This document shows, in pieces, positions 47,263-59,447 of a stretch of DNA of 64,000 nucleotides (position 1 is its first letter; each line of letters starts with the position of its first letter). The position numbers and the translations under genes are program-made. The notes under the pieces were generated by a model. It was not told the DNA's origin. It saw only the letters and a list, made by a program, of their open reading frames with translations, and searched no databases. Origin of the DNA: Taxillus chinensis (lineage: Eukaryota; Streptophyta; Magnoliopsida; Santalales; Loranthaceae); NCBI GenBank assembly GCA_023512835.1, contig CM042088.1, positions 44,656,771 through 44,720,770 of the forward strand. The letters are read 5' to 3'.

Positions 47263-47900
47263 ATTCATTTTTCATGGGAGAAATGTTTGAAAAAAAACTA
47301 TTCGCATATAGATTTTGTATGTAATCTGTACATAAATGTTTTTTATTATTAAATCAATATGAAAAATAAATTTTAAAAAATAATATCAATGACAATGAGT
47401 ATGTACAAGTTATTTTCATAACCTACGGATGCGTGGCATTGTCAATTTTTATTTTAATATATCATAAATGATTTGATTAACTGAGTAAACAAAATAAATG
47501 AATGAATGAATTGACTAATGTGACTATAAATATTAGTATTGAAAAATATTAGGCTACATAGATAATTCACATATTGTCCTTAAATTAATATTAATTTTTA
47601 AACTTTATTTTTCATATTAATCCAATGACAAGTAAGTTGTTATTGGACATATTAGCTACATAATTTATCTGTAAATAGATTTTTAAAAAAATACTATTCA
47701 AATTCTAGTTCCTAATTTTCAACTTTATTCATTTGAAATATCTAATATAAATTAACTTTTGAAGTAATATTAATGTATTTTATAAAAACCCAATAGAAAT
47801 GGCTATAATATAATTTAGTATAGTTATTATAAATTAATATATGTAATTTTTATAAAACTATTAATTATCCAAAATCTTACTATAATTAATATGTAACATG

Positions 47901-47951
<51 letters not shown>

Positions 47952-48034
47952 AGAAATGCATTAGCTTAATAATTTATAATTTAATACATATATAATTATG
48001 TATTATTTAATACATATATTTAATACATATATAT
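47263..48034. other. AT-rich spacer between divergent SMG9 and PPR genes
   Basis: AT-rich, with no gene recognised; includes an (AT)n microsatellite at 47903-47941. Confidence 0.6.
47903..47941. repeat. (AT)n microsatellite
   Basis: An uninterrupted run of AT dinucleotides of about 38 bp in the SMG9-PPR spacer. Confidence 0.95.
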
Positions 48035-48545
48035 ATTGTGGGTGATCATCGATCGGTTTGGGTGGGTTACATTATTTTATAAAACTGGATTTTTGAGTTT
48101 TGATTGGGTTGATAAAATTGTTTAACTCGCCCAAATCGGTTTATTTGGTTTTTGATTGATTGGTTTTTCAAGTTTAATCGGATTAACAGTTTTCCTATTA
48201 TATCCTAGCATCGTCAATTTCTTATATTAAATTTATAACATTAACACAATTTAAAATACAAAATATAATATATAATCATAACAAACCAAATAGTGTTATC
48301 ATCAAAAACATGTTTGGATTAAACCTAAGAAGTTTGCAACCAATGAATTTACACTTTTAATTCATAAAATCGTTATACTTCTTACCACATATAAGAAAAC
48401 TTATTAAACAAAAATTTTTGTCGGTTGGGTTGGACATGTTACACTATTTATCTAATCAATTTATTCGATTTTTTGACAAATTGATAAATTAGTTAACTCC
48501 CCAAATAAACATCGGTTCATTAGATTTTCGATCAATCGAATTAAA
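48035..48545. repeat. Diverged hAT-like or similar element upstream of the PPR gene
   Basis: Begins TGTGGGTGATCATCGATCGG. GGTTTGG/TCGGTT motifs at both flanks and an AT-rich centre resemble the 28515-29125 element. Ends and class are uncertain. Confidence 0.35.
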
Positions 48546-48742
48546 TTGATTTATCAATTTTTTATAGCTAAAAACAATATTTTTTTTAAATATTTGCAAA
48601 TATTAGCAAGTATATTTTTGTGGATATTTATTTTTATTGGCAAAAATATAAAAATAAACGAATTAAGTCGTTACCTTCGTCTTTGCAATCCAGTGAAAAT
48701 CGAACCTTCCTTCTCCGTTTTTTTTTTAATAAATTAACGGCC

Positions 48743-51004
48743 ATGGAAGGTCTGAAATGTTCCTTCCTTCAAACCACCCTTCCCTACCGATTCCGAGACC
48801 CACCTCCAAAGCCTACCCCAAAACCCTACCGCTTCGGAATCAAATGCTCGGCGGTGGTGAGACCAGACCCGTGGACTCTCAGCGACGGCAACGGCGGCGT
48901 CGCCCGACCGAAGCCGAGGTCGGAGAGGCCCAAGAAGCCACTCTCCGACGACAACGTCCGCCGCATCATCAAGTCCAAGGCCCGGTACCTAAGCGAGCTG
49001 CGGCGGAATCAGGGCTCACAGGTCCAGACCCCGGGGTGGATTCGCCGCACCCCGGAGCAGATGGTCCGGTACCTCGAGGACGACCGCAACGGCCACATTT
49101 ACGGCAAGCACGTCGTCGCCGCCGTGCACAAGGTCCGGTGCCTCGCCCCCAGGCCCGAGGGGTCCTACGATATGCGGGAGGTGATGGCGTCGTTTGTCAC
49201 CAAGTTGACCTTCAGAGAGATGTGCATTGTGCTTAAGGAGCAGAGGGGGTGGCGGCAGGCCCGGGACTTCTTTGCCTGGATGAAATTGCAGGTCCACCCA
49301 GACACACTCTCTCTAGTTTTTATTTCATTATTATTATTATTATTATTATTATTTTGGTGATTTGGGTTTTGAATTGCCTGATTTGTTCTTCTTATGATCG
49401 GTAGCTTTAAACTTTAATGTATGGAGTTTATATTAAGTTTTAGAGCAGGCCATATGGTTAGAATATTAATGTCGGTGTTAGTGATTAGTGTCCAAATGTT
49501 AGACATAATAATGAGATGTAATGACAGGCTTATGCTTAAACAGTTGTGCTACCGCCCTAGTGTTATTGTCTACACAATTCTTTTGCGCACATATGGCCAA
49601 GTTGGACGGATTAAGCATGCTGAAGAAACCTTCCTGGAGATGCTTGAAGCAGGTTGTGAACCGGATGAGGTTGCTTGTGGCACTATGTTGTGTGCATATG
49701 CTAAGTGGGGGCACCACAAGGCGATGTTATCATTTTATTCTGCAGTGCAAGAACGGGGGATTATACTCTCTGTCGCCGTTTTCAACTTTATGCTCTCATC
49801 GTTGCACAAGAAGTCACTCCACAAAGATAGCATACAGATGTGGAATCACATGATTGATAAGGGGATAATCCCCAATCATTTTACTTGTACAATAGTAATT
49901 AGTTCTATGGTGAAAGAAGGTGCCAATGAGGAAGCTTTCAGAACTTTTAATAAGATGAGGAATTATGGGTTTGTACCTGAAGAGGTGACCTATAGCCTTC
50001 TTATCAGTTTTTGCTCAAAAATTAGTGACCAGGATAAAGCGCTGAGACTCTATGATGATATGAGATCTAGGGGCATAATTCCGAGCAATTTTACATGTGC
50101 GTCGCTTCTTGCCATGCACTGCAAAAATGAGGACTATAGCAAAGCCCTTTCCCTTTTTACAGAAATGGAGAGCAATAAAATCGCTGCTGATGAAGTCATA
50201 TATGGTTTACTCATTAAAATATATGGCAAACTTGGTCTTCACAATGATGCTGAGAAAACGTTTGAAGAGGTTCAGAAGTTAGGCCTCCTTACTGATGGGA
50301 AAACGTATGTGACAATGGCCCAAGTCCATCTCAACTCAGGAAATGTTGAGAAGGCTTTGCATGTAATGGAGCTAAAGAAGTCTAGAAACATTTGGTTCTC
50401 ACAATATGCGTATATGGTACTGTTACGGTGTTATGCCATGAAAGGGGATGTTGGATCTGCGGAAGTTACTTTTCAGGCTCTAACCAAGACTGGTTTTCCT
50501 AGTGCTCGTTCCTGTAATGACATGCTTAATTTGTATATAAAACTGAACTTAACTGAAAAGGCCAAGAAGTTTATTATCTATTTGAGGAAATATCAAGTAG
50601 AATTTAATGAGGAGCTTTGCAAAACGGTTTTGAAGATTTACTATGAGGAGGGAATGCTAAGAGATGCCGAGCAATTGATAGAAGAGATGAGTAGAAATGA
50701 ATCATTCACCGACAGTAAATTTATGCAAACAATATCTATGGCCACCGGATCTAGGAGACTTGATGAAGCTAAGAATGCTTCTAATGTTGCAGACCAACCC
50801 GATGCAGTTGCTTTTGAGCTTATGCTTACTCTGTATTTATCTAATGGCAATGGTGATAAGGCAGAAGAAATAGTGAAATATTTGCTTGAGACAACTAATG
50901 GATTGTCAGTAGCCAGTCAGCTCATTACCAAATTTGTTAGAGAAGGCAAGATTTTTTTAGAAGAAATTAATTCAAGCTCTGAACATTTTGAATTGGTTTA
51001 TGCA

Positions 51005-51041
<37 letters not shown>

Positions 51042-54000
51042 ATGTGGAATCAAAGCTCTGCTCAAGTTCTGTTTAGGCAAGTTTGATTCCGTGTCATGGC
51101 TTGAAGAATGACATTAGTTTTTTTTATATGTAGGGGCCATATCTAGAGCAGAGCGTCTTTATGAGCAATTGATAAAGCTGGGACACAAGCCAGAGGATGC
51201 AGCCGGTGCTTTAATGATTAGTTTTTATGGAAAACAAAAGAGGCTCAACCAAGCCCAAGAAGTATTTTCTGCATTGTTGGATTCTGCACAATCTGGAAAG
51301 CCCTTGTACACTGCAATGTTTGATGCATATGCAAAATGCAACAAAGCAGAAGAAGCTTACTGGCTTTATAAAGAAGTGACCAAGAAAGGGCATTATGTGG
51401 GCCCTGTTGCCATTAGCATACTTGTGAATATGTTAACTAGTGATGGTATAAATTTCCTATCATTGATGAACTTGAACAAAATTGGGAAACAAAACTGCTA
51501 GGTGCCTCATTCCTCCTTCCAAGTTTCAAACCCTGTAGCAGAAGTATTACTAGGTTGGCTGTTGTTGAGAGAATCTATGAATTTGAATAGTTTCTTTCTA
51601 GTGGCAACCAATCCTAGCACATCTACAGTCACTGACTGAATAGCATGTACAAAAAAATGGTGTTTTTTGTTTTCTGCGTCTTGGTTTATTTTGTTATTGT
51701 TCTAAATAAATCAAATTTAATCCTTTTATAATCTATTTTCAGGGAAATATCAAGATGCAAAAAATGTAATTCAAAATTGTTTACACGAAGACCTGGAGCT
51801 TGATACTGTGGCTTTCAATACCTTTATCAAGGCAATGTTAGAAGCTGGTAAAAAAATTTCTTATTAAATAAAGTATGAAGAAATCCACGTAGAAAGCTTT
51901 TGGTAACACAGGGCAGGCTTATAATGCAGGAAAGTTGCACTTTGCAATCAGCATTTATGAGTACATGCTTCATCTGGGGGTTGCTCCATCAATTCAGACA
52001 TATAGTACTATGATTAGGTAAGAACATCATTTTCCAAAATTCTATAAATAGACTAATTAGAAAATCAGGAAAAAAAAGGTAAACAATAGAAAGTTGGTTT
52101 TGTTTTTTTGGAAATTTGTTGAGATGGATTATAATGGGTGCAGTGTATATGGACGTGGTCGAAATCTGGATAAGGCCGAAGAGATGTTCAATATGGCTCC
52201 TCATGTGGGTATATCCTTGGATGAAAAGGCATATGCAAACATGATAAATATCTATGGGAACGCTGGTAATAATTCATTATTCCTTCTTAAAGTTAACATT
52301 TATATTTTTTTTGGGTTCCTTTTCATCAATATTATAGGATTTAATATGTTGTATCGAAAAATAGAGTGACATCACCATAAATTGGCAAACACCAAGCGAC
52401 ATCCACGGTGATCCACCCAATGCCATTACAGATTCACACGGTTTATGGGCTGTGCTTATTTGCTTTGAGGTGGTTTCGAAGCTAAGAATTAATTTATCTA
52501 AGAGTGAATTGTTTGAAGGAGAGTCTGGAAAAGTTGTCTTCTTCAGAAGTCATTATATTAAAGCAAAGTTATCGGGGTTGGTTTGAAAAAATTAGTCTAG
52601 GTGTGGAAGAGTTTAGGATGCATAAGAGTAAAAAGTGATCATATTGTATTCTACAAACACTCTTCTGTTGGTAAAAGTGATCATATTATTATTACTGGAA
52701 GGAAGCAATATGTAGGGAATCTCATTTAAATTATTCCTGAAAAACAAGTTCAACACTAAAGATGTAGATTCCTTGAAATACTTTTGGGGATTGAGGTATC
52801 GAGCAGCAAGAAGGAGATCTTTCTATCTGAACAGAAATAAATATGCTTTGGATTTGTTAGCGGAAACTAGAAAATCAGGGGCCACACCAAGTAGTGCTCC
52901 AATGCTTCATAGCCAACAACTTCCCAAAGACATAGAACGTTTTGAAGACCTTGAGCGATATAAGAGGCTAGTTGGAAAACTAAACTATCTTACAGTAACT
53001 TGCTTTGACATTGCTTATTCAGTTAGCATATAGTAAGTTTGTTTATGTCTTCCTCCACAATCTCCCATTAGTCAGTTTTAGAACAAATATTATGTTACCT
53101 CAGAGGAGCACCTGAATGAAGTATTCTATATCGGAATCATGGGCATAGGAATATTGAATGTTTTTTTGATTTTGATTGGCCAAGTTCCAAGATTGATTGA
53201 AGATCCACTACTGGATATTGTGTGTTTTCACGGATGACATTTTTTGTGAGGGTAGCGTGGAAAGCATTGTTAGTTTACAAGTTGTGCTTCTTTGCTGCGA
53301 GGTGGTTTTGGGGCTTCAAATTAACTTAAAAGAGTTAATTGCTTGCTGTTGTTGATAGGCTGAATGACTCATTCCTTGCAGGGATTGTGGGCTGCTAGGA
53401 GGGTAGTTTTCTGTCCACTTATCTAGGGCTGCCCTTAGGGGCTCTGAGTAGATGTTGGTGATTGAGCGCTTTGAACAGCAACTGGCAGGCCGGAAATGGG
53501 CTTGTCTTTCGAAAGGGGGGCAGTTAACGTTGTTGAAAAGCATTTAGGTGAATCTCCTTGTTTACTTTGTCCTTATGTTGGATCTATGTGAGCATGGCCC
53601 CCGGTGGTTTTTATGGGGTGGTCATTCTGATATTGGGTTTAAATTCCATCTGGTTTGGTGGGCAAGCATTCAACGTCCTTTGAGAGCAGGAGGGTTAGGG
53701 GCAAAGCCTCTTCATCTTTTCAATGAAGCCTTGCTTGTGAAATGGAAATGATGCTTTATAACTGAGAGGGAGAGTTTGTGGCGGATGGTTGTTGGTGTTA
53801 TTTTTAGGTTGGATCATTTTGGTTGGCACACTCACCTTCTAGACATTCTCACGGGGTTGGTGTGTGTAAGACTCTTGGCTCCAATTGGGCTGATTTTCAG
53901 GGTATGATGTCTTGAATGGTGGGTGACGAGGAATCCCTTGCTTTCAGATGATACCTAGTGTGGGGATCGCCCTTTGTGAGACACTTTGCCAGTGGTTTTT

Positions 54001-55195
54001 TGGGATGGTTCTTGTGAATTGGGCTCCATTGCTGCTTTTCGGGTGGGGAATGCTTGGAATGTTATCCAATTAGAGAATATTTAGTGAATATTCAATATTT
54101 AGATCTCTCTATATTCTATAAATGAAACAGCATAAGAGAGAGAAATTATGGATATACTTAATAAATATTTTTTCTGTACTTTTTGGGTTTGGATTTTGAA
54201 TTAAGCCCTCAAAAAATAATTATTTTCTCTTCATGAGGGAATTGCAGGCCAATAAAAAAGCTTTTGTGCCTGCTTAGAGTGCATGTCATGAGTCCAATTT
54301 CAAAATATTCCGAGAAGATATATGGGGCCATTTGAAAACACAGCTTCCAATGAAGATGGCACTTTTCTTTTTTGACAATGGTGTTCTTCCATCAATTTGT
54401 TTTTTTACAGGTAAGAATGACGAGGCCTTTTTTCTATTTAAGAAAATGCAGGGTGAAGGAATAAAGCCTGGGAAGGTATGCATGCAGATTTTCAAAATTG
54501 AATGATCATGGTTAATGAAAATTTGGCTTTGTGAAGAACTGTCATAATATAGTGTTCATTTTTGTCTTCTTGTGGAAGTGTAGGTTAGCTATGATATTAT
54601 GTTGAAAGTTTCAGCTAATGGAGGGCTGTATCAAGAAGCTGAGGAACTTTTCCAGGCCATGCTACGAGATGGTTATTCACCGGATTCCATCAGCTACCTC
54701 GCTCTTATTCGAGCGTACACACTGAGCTCAAAATACTCAGAAGCTGAAGAGACCCTAATTTGTATGCAAAAAAAAGGGATTCTTCCTTCCCGTGCACACT
54801 TTAATCATTTACTTGCCGCCTCTGTAAAAGCGGGATTGATTGAGGAAGCAGAACGGGTTTACTTCAAGCTCCTACCTGTGGCTGGTTTCAATCGTGATCT
54901 TGCATGTCTCCACTCCATGCTGAGAGCTTATTTGGACTACGGGCATGTAGAAAAAGGCATCTCCTTCTATGAAAAGGTAAGGGGGTTTGTGAAACCAAAC
55001 AAGTTCGTTTTTAGTGCAGCTGTGCATTTTTACAAGGCTGCTGGTAAAGAAACTGAAGCTGAAGGAGTCCTTAATTCAATGACCAAATTAGGGCTCTCCT
55101 ATATGGAAAACCTTGAAGTCGGTTCAAAGCTAAGACTCCCTGAGCCTGAATTGAGGAAGCTGGACGAGGCTAATAGCTCGAGCTCCCTGAAGTAG
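48743..55195 (+). CDS. P-class pentatricopeptide repeat protein (At5g27270/EMB976 type)
   Basis: PPR proteins are organellar RNA-binding proteins; the Arabidopsis counterpart is embryo-defective (EMB976). Eight exons: 48743-49291, 49544-50945, 51134-51445, 51743-51847, 51930-52017, 52144-52265, 54411-54475, 54584-55195, phases closing to 1084 aa. The N-terminal ~100 residues are basic and low-complexity, as in a transit peptide. About 20 or more PPR units of ~35 aa follow (for example SVIVYTILLRTYGQVGRIKH and VTYSLLISFCSK). The C-terminal exon holds further PPRs and has no DYW or E domain. Exon 2 ends GAAG before a GC donor, restoring the conserved FVREG join. Intron 6 (2.1 kb) is filled with LINE and copia debris. 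Exon 1 is much more GC-rich than the rest. Organelle and RNA target are unknown. Confidence 0.93.
51008..51039. repeat. (CT)n microsatellite in PPR intron 2
   Basis: About 32 bp of CT dinucleotides, in the intron that starts with the GC donor at 50946. Retention of the intron would read through it as SLSLSL before a stop. Confidence 0.95.
52380..52570 (+). mobile_element. LINE reverse-transcriptase fragment
   Basis: The translation around 52455-52510 resembles the L1-type RT stretch (LLCFEVVSKLRINLSKSEL). In the PPR gene's intron 6; broken and short. It continues the LINE debris seen from 53240 on, so the copia piece between them may be an insertion. Confidence 0.5.
52690..53045 (+). mobile_element. 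Ty1/copia reverse transcriptase fragment
   Basis: Reads as SLKYF, then KYALDLLAET, PMLHSQQLPKD and RYKRLVGKLNYLTVT, then DIAYSVS. This is the copia RT end and its junction to RNase H. There is a frameshift near 52790. No LTRs were recognised. In PPR intron 6, same strand as the gene. Confidence 0.75.
53240..54090 (+). mobile_element. LINE (L1-type) 3' coding remnant
   Basis: Pieces of the typical L1 RT tail: VVLGLQINLKE (about 53300), TYLGLPLGALSRCW (about 53420-53460), AGNGLVFRKGG and PRWFLWGGHSDIGFKFHLVWW, LRAGGLGAKPLHLFNEALL (53595-53745). Many frameshifts and stops. Same strand as the PPR gene. Confidence 0.75.
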
Positions 55196-56640
55196 ACCAA
55201 ATTTGTAGGACTGAAAGCTTGTGCTAGTGCTGTATGCTGCCTGCATATTTACTAGATGTAATGAGTTGGGTGTGGCAGCATAAATGTGCGGGGATGACAG
55301 GGCTCTCTGTGACATCCGTGAGATCAGTTGTTGTTGGCAGTTGCATTGGTGAACCTTCAATGTGTCCAGCTGCCTGAGGCTCCCCTAATATTTGAAGTTA
55401 CAAATTTGCGCTGCCGTAAGCAGTGTGCTGTGTGTGTGTGTGTGTGTCTATATATATATATATAGGGTGGCGACCCATGTACCGAGGGGGACTGATTTCT
55501 TATCTTATTCACAACCTGGGGGCGGGGCTATAAATATTTCCCCATGGAGAGGGAATGTTCTTCTCTTTTAAAACGGTGGCATGCTGGTAGTGGTAGCAGA
55601 AGCTTTTTCTGGTCCAGGGTCCATTCACAGGTGGAAGGACAGCGTTACCAATTAGGGTTTTTCAATCCGAGGCTTGTAAGGAGGCCTTTTAAGTTATAAT
55701 CTTTGTTGCAGGATGGTTTTGGCGTCGTATATACTGTACAGACTGCACAAACTGGCGGTGTACATATGCTAAACAATACTACTCTCCTCTTCCTTTTATA
55801 TATGAAAATCTTTTGAGTGTTACTTTTCCTATGAGGCGCTGCCGGGTGTATGAAAAAAAATTAAAATGTTGATGTATTTTCATAATTAATCAAACAAATT
55901 TATTATATATATATATATATAATCTAATCAAAGCTTTAAAGTACTATTTTTAGTTAAAAAAACCAAATTAATTTAAATCTCAAGCATAATTATCTAAGAG
56001 ATTAATAAAAAGTTTTGAATTTTTCATAATTTTTTTTCAGAGTTTTTTTGATTTGAGTAAATTAATTAATTAATTTGTTTGGTATGTTTTTACTTTATTG
56101 AAATTGGAAGTTGAAATCTGATTTGAATTCGAGATTGTTAAAAGAAATTTGTACATTCATAGTATTGATTTTATGATTGAAATTATGAATAATGTAAAGG
56201 AGAAAAAAATTTTAAAAAATATTTTCATGCAAATTTAAGTTTGAATTTGAACACATGGATCGTTAAAATTCAAATTGATATTTGAATTAAACCTTGTGTA
56301 GTAAATAAGATTTTTTATGGCAAGACCTATGATTTTCTGGAATTTAAATTCAAAATAATGATTTGAAAACATCGCGACGCCTAAATGAAATGTAATCGTT
56401 TTGTGCATTATTAGTTTTTAGTAAACAATTTATGCAATTTAAATACCCATTTTCCGGTCAAAGAAAAAATATATATTCTATTTATTTTTAATTTTACCGT
56501 ATACCGAACATTCCATTTTCCCTAAAAAAACGTTTTCGCCTAATTTGTTTTTTAAAAAGCTTCTCCATCGACATAAGTAAATAGTTATAAAATATATTCT
56601 GAGAGACATAATACGACAACGTACTAGTCCTAAAGTAGCG
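55196..56640. other. PPR 3' flank, no gene seen
   Basis: The presumed 3' UTR, a TG/TA microsatellite at 55429-55464, and AT-rich sequence from about 55850. Nothing resembling a gene was found. Confidence 0.6.
55429..55464. repeat. (TG)n(TA)n compound microsatellite
   Basis: TG dinucleotides to 55447, then TA dinucleotides to 55464, about 235 bp after the PPR stop codon. Confidence 0.95.
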
Positions 56641-56647
56641 GGGCGCG

Positions 56648-57362
<715 letters not shown>

Positions 57363-57473
57363 AAAGCAACCCTATCCTAAACTCACCTGACCTGGCAAAA
57401 CCGTAACGATTGAATAAACAGAGGTCGTGTTGGGTTTCAAAGGTCTCCTCCCTTCGTCTCTCTCTCTCTCACA

Positions 57474-57633
57474 ATGGCGACGTACCTCGGAAGGCAAGTT
57501 CTCGCGACAGCGTCAAATGTTGTTAGAACCCTAACGCAATCATCGAATTCGAGACACATGAGTCTCGTTAGCGCACAACTCGGGAATCACACTGCCAAAT
57601 GGATGCAGGTAAATGCTCTAATCCGACCCCCCC

Positions 57634-57664
<31 letters not shown>

Positions 57665-58938
57665 ACACACACCAGTGGTAGATCACAGATCTCTCATAAT
57701 ATTTGTCTGTTTAATCGATTCGATTCGTCTTCTCAATTCAGCCATCACCACCGTTTATGTTTTTGTAGTGAGTCGGGTAACCTATACATGTGAACTGAAA
57801 TCCTCTTATATTTAGGGACTAGGGTTTGTGTGCACGTAGAAACATATTGATTCATGAATTTCCCATTTTCTGAATTTTTTTTTTGTGTGTGTGTGTTTTA
57901 TGTCACTTCATACGAAGAATCAATGGTTAAGGGTGGAAAGTGAAAGAGACAAAGAAAATTGAGGGCTTTGCAAGATGAAGTGTACAACTGGGTTTTCCCG
58001 CTCTTTTCTTTTAAACCCGCCTGATAAATTTTGTGTTTATGACCAAACCTATTCAACCTTGCAATTAATTATGGGATCGAGCCGGGAATTCATATTGTAG
58101 TTGTAGGTGGCGAGTGCAGTCGTTTAATCCCTGGTAGTCCAGCTTTTTGACTACGCTAGAGTGTAGACGCAACTCTAGGCATGACAGTTTCAAATGTGAC
58201 AATATTTCGAAAACTAGTAACTGCCACTGGGTAGAGCAATATCACGGAAAATGCTTTGATGTTCCCCCAATTTCTTGTTATAACTATTTTATAAACTCAT
58301 GCCCTCAAATCTATTACACCTATTATATTTATAAGCTATTGAGCCACGACTTCAAGTCAGCCTATTACACAGGTTAGGTAACTCATGTTTGATGACCTGA
58401 AAACTTAATAAGCATATTGAGCCATGTATTTTATAGAAGTTAATATCCAGTTACACTTTACTTAGTACCATGGAAATCTCCCTATCAAGATTCAAATTTG
58501 TCCGTTGAAATTTATTTGTACTTTTAATTCTTTGAGCAATATGAATATTTGTTCCATTGTTTACAGGATACAAGTAAGAAGTCTCCTATGGAGCTTATTA
58601 ATGAAGTTCCACCTATCAAGGTTGAAGGCAGGATCGTTGCCTGTGAAGGAGGTTTGTTTCATACCATTTCATAACATGTCCTTTACTGTTGCGTCAACTA
58701 TTGTGGTAATGAGCCATCCAAAGGTATTAATGCAGGAAGAGGGGAAGGATGGTGTGACTTTAATTGCTACCTGTTTTTTTTCCCTTCTCAATGTAAAATA
58801 TGTTGTCTTATGCTTGCAGACACCAATCCTGCACTTGGGCACCCAATTGAGTTCATATGCCTTGACCTGGAACAGCCAGCTGTCTGCAAGTATTGCGGGT
58901 TGCGCTATGTGCAGGTTCATGAAAGCCATCATCACTGA
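57474..58938 (+). CDS. NDUFS6: NADH dehydrogenase (complex I) iron-sulfur protein 6 (NDUFS6)
   Basis: Zinc-binding accessory subunit of complex I, added late in assembly next to NDUFA12. Three exons: 57474-57608, 58567-58651, 58820-58938, closing to 112 aa, the plant family length. The first ~35 residues look like a mitochondrial presequence (MATYLGRQVLATASNVVR). The conserved core is GNHTAKWMQDTSKKSPMELI, NEVPPIKVEGRIVACEG, DTNPALGHPIEFICLDL, CKYCGLRYVQ. Zinc ligands are Cys71, His81, Cys96 and Cys99. It ends in a His-rich tail. The start is fixed by the presequence and an ACAATGG context. Tail to tail with ATAD3. The homopolymer block lies just upstream. Confidence 0.97.
57627..57672. repeat. 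Poly-C/(AC)n tract in NDUFS6 intron 1
   Basis: 24 C followed by about 11 AC dinucleotides, starting 19 bases past the exon 1 donor. Confidence 0.9.
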
Positions 58939-59108
58939 GATTTGCTGGTTGTCTAGAATTACTGACTTAACAGAATTGTAATCTCCCATGTTATTTTCGT
59001 GTGCCTAGTTGCTACGAAATAAATGGCCTCAAATTGTTTGCTTTTATTCCCTTACAATATTATTAGTCCGCTCTGGAAAAATTGCATTTAATTGCTTGTT
59101 TATGTTTG

Positions 59109-59156
59109 TGTAACTGTGTTGATGCTTGCTTATCAAAAAAAAAAAAATGTAACTGT
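59109..59156 (+). mobile_element. Extremely truncated retroposon with 9-bp target duplication
   Basis: A 30-bp insert (59118-59147) consisting of GCTTGCTTATC plus a short A tail is flanked by TGTAACTGT at 59109-59117 and 59148-59156. The CTTATC-A(n) end matches the 3' end of the retroposon at about 62375. In the spacer between NDUFS6 and ATAD3. Confidence 0.7.
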
Positions 59157-59447
59157 TTATGCTCTTGCGGGGGCTGATCCTGACTGCATTTTTTTCCTAA
59201 CCCAACCCAGAAATGAAGAGATGAGATCTTGCTATTTCTGTTCCTAAAATTGAGGCTATGCTCACAGGAAAAACCAACGTTACTAAATTTTGGTGTGATG
59301 ACAAATATAATTGGATAATAAAATGACATTGTGGCAGCAAATAATTAAAATGAATTGTCAGATCATGTAACAAAATTCCCCATGGTAAACGGGAAAATAA
59401 TAATAATTCTATTAAAAAAATCAGCAAAACAGGTCTACAAAAATTCT

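Noticed and set aside
48757..49297. Long open frames on both strands overlapping PPR exon 1
   Set aside because: Shadows of a GC-rich exon; the frame from 48743 encodes the conserved PPR N-terminal region.
58505..58989. Long frames on both strands over NDUFS6 exons 2 and 3
   Set aside because: They read through real introns; the spliced NDUFS6 model explains the conserved sequence.
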